Positions 9,068 through 16,984 of a DNA stretch of 64,000 bases are shown one piece after another. Position 1 is the stretch's first letter; every line of letters starts with the position of its first letter. Where the stretch lies: positions 620,001 through 684,000 of the forward strand of contig CAWCDI010000002.1 in assembly GCA_963794415.1 (NCBI GenBank), written 5' to 3'. The notes under the pieces were generated by a model. The model was not told where the DNA came from, made no database searches, and saw only the letters and a list, made by a program, of their open reading frames with translations. The position numbers and the translations under genes are program-made. This stretch comes from CAVPTL01 sp963794415. Its GTDB lineage: Bacteria > Actinomycetota > Thermoleophilia > Gaiellales > JAICJC01.

Positions 9068-9160
9068 ATGGGGAGCATCGTGTGGGCGGTCGTCCTGCTC
9101 GTCGCGTTGTTGATCCTGGTATTGGTGATCGCCGCTCGCCGTATCGACGCGGGTCAATAA
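9068..9160 (+). CDS. Tiny single-span membrane protein (30 aa)
   Basis: The frame encodes MGSIVWAVVLLVALLILVLV followed by IAARRIDAGQ and a stop. It has one membrane span with positive residues after it, so the C-terminus is predicted inside. No strong ribosome binding site is seen. Upstream, from about 8760, roughly 300 bases hold no gene I can support. Confidence 0.4.
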   Translation: MGSIVWAVVLLVALLILVLVIAARRIDAGQ

Positions 9161-9280
9161 CCGTGGAAGGTCTCGATGCGTGAGTAGTTCCGTTCGAGCG
9201 CCTACGCCGAGGCAGGCAGTCGTCTGGCTGCTTTCGGCGTGGTGGTCACAGTGTCTCCTGACCGTCTGCTTGCTGGTTGA

Positions 9281-9673
9281 TTAGGCGGCGATTAGCAGCG
9301 TGAGGTACATGAGGATCGCAAGCGTCGCCATTCCTGCGCCGAACGCAAACCAGGCTGGCCCGATGTCTTTCCGCCGAGCGATGATGCCAACCAGCAACGC
9401 GATCCCAGCGCCGCCGCTACAGAGCAAAGCTAGGTGAAGGCCTATGCCCTGCACATGCACGACTTTGTCGCGGAGATAAAGAGCCATCACCGCTGAGAAG
9501 ATCCCCAGTACGAGCAGCAGATTGAGCGCCGTGAACACCATCAGTCCGAGCAACCGGTTTCGCCGCTTCGTCTCGCTCCGCCGCAGCGCCTCAGCGTCGC
9601 GCTGCCGGGCGAGCGCCGCCTTGAAGTCTGCGACGCTCTTCGGATCAGGAGACGGGGAGCCAGAGGATGCCAT
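9281..9673 (-). CDS. Membrane protein of unknown function, three spans
   Basis: A 130-residue protein with a charged helical N-terminus (about residues 15-45, ADFKAALARQRDAEALRRSE) followed by three membrane spans (about 45-65, 78-100 and 105-128). There is no signal peptide and I recognise no family. It has no close partners on the same strand. Confidence 0.6.
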   Translation of the reverse strand: MASSGSPSPDPKSVADFKAALARQRDAEALRRSETKRRNRLLGLMVFTALNLLLVLGIFSAVMALYLRDKVVHVQGIGLHLALLCSGGAGIALLVGIIARRKDIGPAWFAFGAGMATLAILMYLTLLIAA

Positions 9674-10445
9674 GCCTACAGCCTATCGCCCCGACCCTTT
9701 CGCACTCCCGGCGGGGCAGGGCGTCACGCGGAATTGCGTGGGGGAGTGCCTTTGCAGCCAGACAGGCGACGTTCAGGCTCTTTAAGCTAGTGACCCTCAC
9801 CCGCATCGCAAACCCCCAACCAGACCCGACCGTCACGCGAGGCCGCGCGTCGCGCGCCGTCTGGATCACCGATTCCCGAGTTGACGATCGTCCACGCTCT
9901 CGCGCCGGGTCACAACCGTCAGCGACGCACTCCGGTGTACCTTCTCCATCGCCGCCAAATGCGCCGAATGAAATCCATGACGCCACACTAGCGCCGGCAC
10001 GTCGACCGAACATCCGGGCGCCGCGGAGAGGCGCGACTGAGTCTTCGAGTCGGGGAACGGGATGCCGCCTCGTTCGGCCCAAGCGCGTCCCCAGGTGGAC
10101 ACGAGGTTTGGCACCTGTCAAGGGCGCTTTCGGCGTGTCGCCAGCGCTACGAAACTGGGGGTGCTAAATCACAGGCGCAGTAGTGGGCAACGGGCACGCA
10201 TAACGCCCCAAGTGCTCGAGCCCGGAGAGTTGCGCCGGGCGGTTGCCAGTGGCTTCACGGTGCCCCCGCCCGACGCGGTGTCGATCATCTCACCTGGGCT
10301 AGGAGCCGTGGCCGACTACGAAGTACCCTTGGATTTCAGGCGGGGTGCCCCCGGGAGCCCACGCCGCCTCCGGTCGTTGCGGTGGACTCGGCGCCGATCG
10401 CGTCAGATATGCCTGAGGCACCGAGCCAGCGGGTTACTGGTCGCT
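9674..10445. other. Gene-poor stretch
   Basis: Several frames are open here, but none has a ribosome binding site, membrane pattern or recognisable motif. I see no gene. It may be decayed DNA beside the tRNA-like sequence that follows. Confidence 0.4.
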
Positions 10446-10535
10446 GAGCGGCGGGGAGGGATTCGAACCCACGAATGAGCTTGACGCCATCGTCGGTTCA
10501 AGACCAGTGCGGTCAACCGCTCCGCTGCCCCGCCG
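10446..10535 (-). tRNA. tRNA-Ser(UGA)-like sequence, anticodon arm damaged
   Basis: On the minus strand the ends form a perfect 7-bp acceptor pair (CGGCGGG / CCCGCCG). A D-arm-like GCGG...CCGC, a T arm around GGGTTCGAATCCC and an extra-arm hairpin GACG-atgg-CGTC follow, as in class II tRNAs. The anticodon region reads CTGGTCTTGAACC, which lacks about two bases compared with the expected seven-base loop holding UGA. The T stem has one mismatch and no CCA is encoded. It is either a tRNA-Ser pseudogene or an intact gene with a sequencing deletion. Confidence 0.4.
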
Positions 10536-10582
10536 GACAGCCTGAGAATATCCGCTTATGCTTGTGGCATATGGTTCCGCGC

Positions 10583-11680
10583 ATGAGTGACATTCCTATC
10601 GTCCACGCTACCGGCAGCCCGTATGAGCGGGGCCGGATCATCGGTGCTGCCCTGGCTGAGGGCCATGAGCGGTCGGTGGAGTTCACGAGGCGGTATTGCT
10701 GCCGGCACGGGCTGGCGGACCGCGACCTCGACGCGCTGCTCGCGCCGTATCTGAGCGCTGCGCGCCGTTGTGTCCCGCGACTGGTCGCGCACATCGAGGG
10801 TGTTGCGCAGGGCGCCGGGCTGCGGTTCGCTGATGTGTTCGCCGTCAACGCTTTCGAGGAGATCTGGGCGGTGCTCGAGGGGACGGTGGATCCGCCGGCC
10901 GGCGTCTCGCTCGCGCCCGCCCCGCCGCCAGTTCCGGTGGAGCGCTGCACCGACTTTGTCATTTGCGCGCCGGGGACGACCATCCTCGCGCACAATGAGC
11001 AGTGGTATGCCGGGGACGACGGCGGGGTGGCGATCCTGGTCGAGCGGCCCGACACCGCCGACGAGGTTGCGACGATCGCGCCCGCCGCGGTTGGCACGAT
11101 TCCGCTCGTGGGGATGAACGCCCGCGGTGGCGCGCTCGGGCTGATGTCGCTGGCGGGTACTGACGAGCGGGCCGGGGTGCCGCGAGCGCTGCTCGGTCGT
11201 GACGGGATCGAGGCGATCGATCGAGCCGACGCCGTGCGTCGCGCCACTCGCCCCCACCGGGCCGGCGGGTATAGCTACATGTACGCGTTTCGCGGCGGCG
11301 ATGCGTTCACGCTCGAGGTCACCGCCACCCGCGATGCAGTGGTCGAGTGCTGGGCACACGCCAACCATGCGCTCGATGCCGGGGTGGCCAAGGCGGCCGT
11401 GCCCCCGTCGGATGGCAGCCGGTCGCGTCTTTCCCGCACACACGCGCTGCTCGAGCAGGAGAGACCGCAGACCGCGCAGGACGCCATGCGGATCCTATCC
11501 GATCACGGCGCCAAGGGCCAGGACATCTGCGTCCATCCAGATCCCGCGCTGGGTGAGGAGGCCTCTGCGATCCAGTTCGGGATGGTGTGCGATGTCGAGG
11601 CGGGCACAATGTGGATCGCAGCGGGACAGCCGTGCTCCACGCCGTTTCAGGAGCTCAAAATTGCCGACCTTCTAGGGTGA
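10583..11680 (+). CDS. C45-family autoproteolytic acyltransferase/hydrolase
   Basis: About 365 residues resembling the isopenicillin-N acyltransferase / C45 peptidase family, N-terminal-nucleophile hydrolases that cut themselves before a cysteine. The likely nucleophile is C122 in VERCTDFVI, preceded by a proline-rich linker and followed by the family-like ILAHNEQW stretch. GSPYERGRIIG near the start is also typical. The ATG at 10583 is preferred over an in-frame ATG four codons upstream. The substrate is unknown; amide bonds of acylated amino acids or peptides are plausible. It stands alone. Confidence 0.75.
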   Translation: MSDIPIVHATGSPYERGRIIGAALAEGHERSVEFTRRYCCRHGLADRDLDALLAPYLSAARRCVPRLVAHIEGVAQGAGLRFADVFAVNAFEEIWAVLEGTVDPPAGVSLAPAPPPVPVERCTDFVICAPGTTILAHNEQWYAGDDGGVAILVERPDTADEVATIAPAAVGTIPLVGMNARGGALGLMSLAGTDERAGVPRALLGRDGIEAIDRADAVRRATRPHRAGGYSYMYAFRGGDAFTLEVTATRDAVVECWAHANHALDAGVAKAAVPPSDGSRSRLSRTHALLEQERPQTAQDAMRILSDHGAKGQDICVHPDPALGEEASAIQFGMVCDVEAGTMWIAAGQPCSTPFQELKIADLLG

Positions 11681-12660
11681 TCGCGCGACAGCGTCCACGT
11701 GCAGATCGACGAGCGGCCGTTGGCGCAAGCGACAGCGGCTCTCCGACGGTGGGTCGTCTCGCGATCTAGAGCGGGCCACCGCTGGCGTCTGCTCCCAACG
11801 TTCAACGGCGGTTCATCTACACCGATGGCGACAACGGATCCTCGATCGGTGGCAGGACGTACGAGCTGCTGAAGGACGGTCTCGCCACGCTGATCGCCTA
11901 CCGCAACGGACGCGTCGATGCGTAACCCAGGCGCCGGCTCGGGCAGCGAAATAATCCCCGTCTCCGCTGCCCGAAACTAACCTGCCTGCCGTCAGGTAGA
12001 CCGTCCGACCGAACCGGTGAGGACTAGTCGAGCAGCGGTTCCAGGTCGTTACCGCTTGTATCACCACGGAGGCCTTCCTCTGGGTCGACGTCGAGTGAAT
12101 ACCGGTCAGCGGACGCGATCGATATGGAACACCGCCAGCTCGCATGCGGGTATGTCTGGTTGCTCGAGACGCTCCTCGTAATGCACCGTTGCGGCGTCGT
12201 ATTCTCGGCAGTACTCGACCCACAGGTCGCTCCGAGGGGTGGATCGGTCGTTTGGTGCGCTATTTTGCGCGCCTGTAGTGCGCTGTGTGAGAGGGTGGGG
12301 TCGTTACCGGGGGCCTGCGTAACAAACCTTGATTGCGTCGGCCCCCGCTCCGTGCGAACGCTGACGGTCGCGGCCTGGCCCTCGTTTAACATGAGAAGAT
12401 GGGTCGCGCCGTTCGGGGTTCTCGAAAGGCCCTGCCGCCCCCAGAGAACCTCCCGGCGATCGAGGAGCGCGAGGCGGGGTGGGCTGGTCACGGTTGATCC
12501 GCCCGCCTCGTATCCCTGGCATCGGAGCCTGAGCGGCCACGGGGTTCGTAGCCGCCCAGGTGGTGAGGCGCGAGCGGGTCGTCGGCCGCTCGAACGGTGA
12601 GAGCATGTCATATCTTCGCCATCAAGACGTGCCCCTAACATTCGCGCGCGGAGTCGCGTC
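11681..12660. other. Gene-poor stretch with a 3' coding remnant
   Basis: Most of this holds no gene. From about 11782 to 11925 a frame ends with FIYTDGDNGSSIGGRTYELL and about 18 more residues; it looks coding but has no start, so it is probably a gene remnant. On the minus strand near 12119-12240 a second coding-like piece (LWVEYCREYDAATVHYEERL) also lacks a start. Confidence 0.3.
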
Positions 12661-12835
12661 TAAAGCGGTAGTTGGGTGGTTGCCCTAGAAGCCGAGCGGC
12701 CACCCGACTCACGATGCTTGACTCTCGCTCGCGACGTGCGACACTAACGGGTGCGTTCGGATTCCGTCGCCCGCTGGTGCCCGCTACCAGACCACCTACC
12801 CGAACGCTTGCAGGTAGGGTCGGGTAGCGAGGGAA
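12661..12835. repeat. Diverged structured repeat, copy 1
   Basis: This block aligns with 14281-14440. Both hold GCGNCGTGCGACACT, then GGTGCGTT, then a hairpin with arms CTACCCGA and TCGGGTAG (the outer CTACCCG/CGGGTAG in the other copy), followed by GCGAGG. Upstream each has another hairpin: here the arms are GGGTGG and CCACCC, there GGGTAGC and GCTACCC, so the paired bases change together. That pattern fits a palindromic mobile repeat or a structured RNA. Confidence 0.5.
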
Positions 12836-12996
12836 GTTCCGTCGGTACTCGATCCGGCTGTCGATTCGACCGGCGCTCGAGCTGCCAGTCGGCTCGTTGG
12901 ACGCGAATCGGTAGCTCGAGTGTCCGGTAGCTGGGGCTAACGGGGTGAGCGGCGATCTCCTTGTGGGGCACGGCACGCGGGTCTACGCTGGGACGC

Positions 12997-13242
12997 ATGA
13001 GACAAGACGCTCTCGAGTCGGCGCTAGGCATCGCGTGCCTGATCCTCGTCGTGGCCGCCGGTGCCGTGCTATTTCGGTACAGCCCCTTGTGGGCGATTGA
13101 GGCTGTCGCGGTGGTGGGCATCGCGTGGTTTGCGGTGGCGACGTGCGAGCGTGGAGCAGAGCGGTCATTCGCTGCCGTTTCGCGCGCATCACAAGTCCTA
13201 GCCGGATTCGCGCACCTTCTCCTGGCTCGTTCACCCGGGTGA
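12997..13242 (+). CDS. Small two-span membrane protein
   Basis: An 81-residue protein with two membrane spans (ALGIACLILVVAAGAVLF and LWAIEAVAVVGIAWFAVAT) and a short soluble C-terminus. The ATG lies 12 codons inside a longer open frame and gives a compact hydrophobic start. I recognise no family. Confidence 0.5.
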   Translation: MRQDALESALGIACLILVVAAGAVLFRYSPLWAIEAVAVVGIAWFAVATCERGAERSFAAVSRASQVLAGFAHLLLARSPG

Positions 13243-13290
13243 TTGCGGTGTCGCGGGCGCAGGCCGAAGTGGGATCTGCGAACCTCTCGC

Positions 13291-13498
13291 ATGCAATCCT
13301 GGCGCTACGAGATTGTGATCGAGGGTGAACTCGGCCCGCGTCTCGCTGGCAGGTTCGCGCCGATGCAGGTCGTAACTCGGCAAGACACGACCACGATCAT
13401 CGGTGATGTCCGAGAAGCCTGAACTGAAGGGCCGCCTCGATATGGTCGCTTCGCTGGGGCTCTTCCTGATGAGCGTTAAACGCCTGCCTCTGGGCTGA
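13291..13498 (+). CDS. Small alpha/beta protein, frameshifted
   Basis: The first frame (MQSWRYEIVIEGELGPRLAG onward) stops at an opal codon. The next frame continues with EKPELKGRLDMVASLGLFLM and VKRLPLG. Together they resemble a small protein type common in actinobacteria whose pattern is a beta strand plus GELGP..L, a central strand and a C-terminal helix with LGL.L..V.R. One indel near 13405-13412 separates the halves. The second half could instead be its own 30-residue gene from ATG at 13407. The function is unknown. Confidence 0.5.
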
Positions 13499-13687
13499 AG
13501 TCTGCGCGGACTGGGCCGGCTGCGCTGCTGAACCAGTCCAGTCCTCTCAAAACCGTAACATCTTTCGCGCAGCAAGCGAGCTAGGCTGGAGGGCCTAGAG
13601 AACGCTCGCCGCCTCGAACGAGGACATAGGCAGCTCGCTGACTCTCCACCGACGAATCCGTTCGGATCGTCCCCTCGGAGGTCACCA

Positions 13688-13831
13688 ATGATCGCTGCCG
13701 AAGAGCCCCCCGAAATTCCCGACGACCCATCGCAGGAGCCGCCGCCGACGCTCACGGTGGTGACTACCGGCCGTGTGAGCTCTGAACGGCGGCCGGCGGA
13801 GCCGAAAACCAACCCGTCACCGAAGTCATGA
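13688..13831 (+). CDS. Small proline-rich protein, coupled to the next gene
   Basis: A 47-residue acidic, proline-rich protein (MIAAEEPPEIPDDPSQEPPP at the start), probably unstructured. GGAGG lies 7 bases before the ATG, and its stop overlaps the ATG of the following gene (ATGA). These two facts are the main support. The function is unknown. Confidence 0.5.
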   Translation: MIAAEEPPEIPDDPSQEPPPTLTVVTTGRVSSERRPAEPKTNPSPKS

Positions 13832-14064
13832 GCCGCGCCGACGGTGACTCCAAGCTGACCTACGCGAGGGCCGCGGAACTGTTCAGCGCTGCGCGTTGCG
13901 ACGTGGTTCTCGAGGGGCCGAATGGGCACGGGAAGTACGTCGTCACCGCGACGCCCGTCGACGCTGTGGCCCCACTGATCGGGAATGCCGTGACCAAGGA
14001 GCTTGCGATCTGGCAGGCGTGGGCGCTCTTTGGAGCCCTTCATGGCGGCGCTCGGGACTCATAA
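13828..14064 (+). CDS. Small conserved protein, paralogue of the 31022-31216 gene
   Basis: A 78-residue soluble protein. Its core (LTYARAAELFSAARCDVVLE, then GPNGHGKYVVTA, then ELAIWQAWALFGAL) matches the 64-residue protein encoded at 31022-31216 position by position (AEKLFTEAGFDTVLDGPDEQ, GNYSVKAIP, ELAIRQAWAIYDA). The predicted fold is helix, two strands, helix. I do not know the family. It is translationally coupled to the proline-rich small gene before it. Confidence 0.65.
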   Translation: MSRADGDSKLTYARAAELFSAARCDVVLEGPNGHGKYVVTATPVDAVAPLIGNAVTKELAIWQAWALFGALHGGARDS

Positions 14065-14280
14065 ACGCCGATTGACGCCCTGGTCTGACGTCGGCGGCGC
14101 GCGTTCAGTTGCTACTCGAACTCGTCCGGTTCCTGGCCCGAGCAGCGATCTGGAAGGCGTCAATCCGAGGCGTTCTTCAAGCGCTTGCAACTGAGATAGT
14201 TGACGGTCGGCCCCCGAAACCGTCCCGTCATCCGACGCCCTCGCCACGGGAATCACTTTCGTCCGATGTCGTCCAAAGCC

Positions 14281-14440
14281 GTGGGGCGGGTAGCTTCGTC
14301 AGTGGAACCGGCGGCTACCCGGCTTGGATGAACGCTCGCGGCGTGCGACACTTACTGGTGCGTTTGGGTTACCGTCGCCCCGATGCCTGGTGCTTAGACG
14401 GCCTACCCGAACGCGACGGGCAGGTACGGGTAGCGAGGCG
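14281..14440. repeat. Diverged structured repeat, copy 2
   Basis: This is the second copy of the repeat at 12661-12835. It keeps the GCGTGCGACACT core, the GGTGCGTT segment and the CTACCCG...CGGGTAG hairpin, and has its own upstream hairpin with GGGTAGC / GCTACCC arms. Paired positions differ between copies in a compensating way. Confidence 0.5.
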
Positions 14441-14487
14441 TCCATCCTCGCTACCCGGCCCGCGACTACCTCGACCGAAGGCTCCGA

Positions 14488-14574
14488 ATGAACTGCACCC
14501 ACAGAGTCCTGACTCGGCACCGTTGGTGGTACCGCTGCGTTGAATGTGGCCGCCGTATGCGTCGACCAGCTTGA
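14488..14574 (+). CDS. Tiny zinc-finger-like protein (28 aa)
   Basis: The frame starts MNCTHRVLTRHRWWYRCVEC and continues with GRRMRRPA. The arrangement C-x2-H ... C-x2-C could bind one zinc ion, like a half zinc ribbon. The gene is shorter than any domain I know, so it may be a fragment. No ribosome binding site is obvious. Confidence 0.3.
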   Translation: MNCTHRVLTRHRWWYRCVECGRRMRRPA

Positions 14575-14758
14575 TCACTCGAAGCCTTCGGGTTCCTGGC
14601 CAGCGCAGCGATTGATCAAGAACACGCTCACTTCGCCGTCAGCAAGCGCCCGTTCGAGGCGCTCCTGGAAACCCGGGCAGCGAGTACGGTGAAGGCGTGC
14701 TGCGAACAGCTGTCATCGACATCGACGGCGATCATCTCTCACCCCAACTTCTCTCAGC

Positions 14759-15766
14759 GTGATCGGCAGTGGCATAACCACCGTACGAGCGGCCGCAAAG
14801 CCGCTCGGCAATTTCGACTTGGCGCTGTTTAAAGAGCTTCAGATAGACGGTCGAGTGCCTTTCGTGACCGTCGCTGAGAAGCTCGGCGTCTCCGAGGCGC
14901 ACGTACGAAAGCGCGTCTCGAAACTGACCGGCTCGGAAGTCTTTTCGATCACGGCGATCGCTGATCCGAAGGTGATGGGGATCGACTCGATGGCGCTGAT
15001 CGGACTGAATATCCACGCGAGTAAATCAGCCATGGTCGCGGAGAAACTCGTGGACATGCCGGGCGTCGACTACGTCGTTCAGACAGCAGGGGGCTTCAAC
15101 GTGCTGGCGGAGGCGGCCTGTCGTTCGTCCGCAGATCTCTACAGACTCCTTCATGAGATCCGCGCGATGCCCGGCGTGCAGCGGACCGAGACGTTCGTCT
15201 ATCTGAACCTTCTCCGCCAGCAGTTTCAATGGTCTCTGGACGGGGCTCGAGTGGGAGTGCACGGCGAGTCTCCGATCGACATCGACGACGTCGATATCGC
15301 GCTGATCGAGGAGTTGCAACAGGACGGGCGTGCTCCGTTCCGACGGATCGCGAAGAACCTTGATATTTCTGAACGATCCGTGTCGAGCCGTTACGCTCGA
15401 TTGGCCGGGCAAAATGCGCTGCAAGTGATCGCGGTTGGGAACCCGGCCACGCTTGGATTCGAGGCGATGGCATGGCTTGGAATCCAGGTGCATGAGTCGG
15501 CTGACCTGGAAGCGACCGCAGCCGAGCTTTCGAGCGCGTCGGGTATTGACTACGTCGTGATTCCAGCCGGTCGGTACGACCTGATGGCGGAACTTGTCTG
15601 CCACGACCAAACAGAGCTCCTCCGAACCCTGGAGCACGGAATCGGACAGATCGGAGCGATCGACCACGTCGAGACGTTCGTCTACCTGCGACTGCTCTAC
15701 GCAAGCGCGATCGGAGCGTGGGGCGCCACCCGAACTCCCAACCCTTCAGCACACGGCAGGCGCTAG
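14759..15766 (+). CDS. Tandem Lrp/AsnC-type transcriptional regulator
   Basis: 335 residues, twice the normal Lrp length. Each half has an AsnC helix-turn-helix (LFKELQIDGRVPFVTVAEKL and LIEELQQDGRAPFRRIAKNL) followed by a RAM-type ligand-binding domain (the strands PGVDYVVQTAGGFNVLAEAA and SGIDYVVIPAGRYDLMAELV match). Lrp proteins sense amino acids or related small molecules and control transport and catabolism. This one lies beside a nitrilase/amidase gene block, so it may control nitrogen compound use. The start could be GTG at 14759 or a codon downstream. Confidence 0.85.
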   Translation: MIGSGITTVRAAAKPLGNFDLALFKELQIDGRVPFVTVAEKLGVSEAHVRKRVSKLTGSEVFSITAIADPKVMGIDSMALIGLNIHASKSAMVAEKLVDMPGVDYVVQTAGGFNVLAEAACRSSADLYRLLHEIRAMPGVQRTETFVYLNLLRQQFQWSLDGARVGVHGESPIDIDDVDIALIEELQQDGRAPFRRIAKNLDISERSVSSRYARLAGQNALQVIAVGNPATLGFEAMAWLGIQVHESADLEATAAELSSASGIDYVVIPAGRYDLMAELVCHDQTELLRTLEHGIGQIGAIDHVETFVYLRLLYASAIGAWGATRTPNPSAHGRR

Positions 15767-15894
15767 CCGCGCGCTGACGGAGGGTCATTAGCAGTGACTC
15801 GGTGTCGAAGCCGATATAGCGTTTGACCGTAGCCGCTGAGTGTTACCCCGCCCCGGATACCATCGCTGCGAACCAGAGTCCGGGCGATCACGGG

Positions 15895-16905
15895 CTAGTC
15901 CTGTGCCAAAGCGTTTTGCGGCCCCTCTTCGTCGGCCCGCGAGCGTCCGGCGTCGGACAGCCACGAGATTTGCAACCGCTTTCGCGTGTCGACGGTGAGG
16001 TTGAAGATGTCGGGCCGGTTGTAATGGCCGACGATGTCCATGGCGTACCGCTCCCGGGAGGCGTGAGCCAGGTCGAGGTCGGCGTAGAGGATGACTTCCT
16101 CGTTGCGTACCGGCCCGACGATCCAGTTCGCGTCGGGGCCGATCACTCCGCTTCCGCCGGTGAGCATCACCTCGCTCGCGCCCTCGGGGTCTGCGCCGGC
16201 AAACATCGCCTCGCGTAGTTCGAAGTCGTCGGGGACAGCGCTCGACGGCATGTATGTGCCCGCAACCAGGACGAAGCAGCGCCCTTCGAACGCGTAGTGG
16301 CGGCTGCCCATGTGCGCGAGCTCGTAGCCCCACGGCCACACGGCCACGTGGATCAGTTCCGACTGTGCGTGCATCGCAAACCGCGTGAGCGGCATCCAGT
16401 GCTCCCAGCACACCAGGCCGCCGAGCCCGCCGTTTGGCGTGTCCAGTACCAGGAGGCCGCTTCCGTCCTCGCTTGCGGCCCAGATCATGCGTTCGGCGTG
16501 CGTGGGCACGAGCTTTCGGTGCACCGCCACCTGGCCGTCGGCCAGCACATAGAGCAGCGAGTTGTAGAGCGTCCCACCGGACACCTCGTTGATGCCCATC
16601 ACGACGTCGACGCCACGGTCGACGGCCACCTTGGAAAGTCGATCGGTGTCGGCGCTCGGCACCTCGAGGGACTGCTCGTGGAGCTTGGCGAAACCCCGCT
16701 TGGCCGCCTCGTCGCCCCAACCTGCCGCACCGTAGATCCACAGGGGGTACCCCGGCACCCAGACCTCCGGGAACGCGATGACCCGGGCGCCAGCGTCGGC
16801 TGCCTCGTTGATCAGCGCGATCCCCTTCTCGATCGTCGCGTCGCGATCCATAAAGACCGGCGACGCCTGTACCACTGCCACGCGACAGGTGTCGTTTGCG
16901 CCCAT
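15895..16905 (-). CDS. Carbon-nitrogen hydrolase, nitrilase type
   Basis: A 336-residue nitrilase-superfamily enzyme with the full catalytic triad: E47 in FPEVWVPGYP, K131 in HRKLVPTHAER and C166 in GLVCWEHWMP. The CWEH form after the cysteine is that of true nitrilases, which convert nitriles to carboxylic acids and ammonia, rather than of amidases. It is cytoplasmic. It is transcribed away from the amidase gene, and the shared promoter region carries the TTTCCCG repeats found elsewhere in this cluster. Confidence 0.9.
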   Translation of the reverse strand: MGANDTCRVAVVQASPVFMDRDATIEKGIALINEAADAGARVIAFPEVWVPGYPLWIYGAAGWGDEAAKRGFAKLHEQSLEVPSADTDRLSKVAVDRGVDVVMGINEVSGGTLYNSLLYVLADGQVAVHRKLVPTHAERMIWAASEDGSGLLVLDTPNGGLGGLVCWEHWMPLTRFAMHAQSELIHVAVWPWGYELAHMGSRHYAFEGRCFVLVAGTYMPSSAVPDDFELREAMFAGADPEGASEVMLTGGSGVIGPDANWIVGPVRNEEVILYADLDLAHASRERYAMDIVGHYNRPDIFNLTVDTRKRLQISWLSDAGRSRADEEGPQNALAQD

Positions 16906-16934
16906 GTCATCGCCCCTCGGCTCGAACGGTGGGT

Positions 16935-16965
16935 CGTTTCCCGTATAGTGGATATCGTTCCCGTG
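16935..16965. promoter_or_regulatory. Repeated TTCCCG motif in the divergent nitrilase/amidase promoter
   Basis: CGTTTCCCGTATAGTG is followed 20 bases later by CGTTCCCGTGTAG, a direct repeat. The same TTCCCG / CGGGAA word recurs before the GMC oxidoreductase and ABC permease genes. The likely binder is the IclR-type regulator encoded in the cluster. This is inference. Confidence 0.5.
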
Positions 16966-16984
16966 TAGCTGCGATCAACCTACC

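Noticed and set aside
10062..10478. A plus-strand frame of 138 residues before the tRNA-like sequence
   Set aside because: There is no start signal or family motif, and it runs into the tRNA-like T arm.
12124..12600. A plus-strand frame of 158 residues in the gene-poor stretch
   Set aside because: Poor composition and no ribosome binding site; the opposite strand near 12119-12240 has a better coding-like piece.
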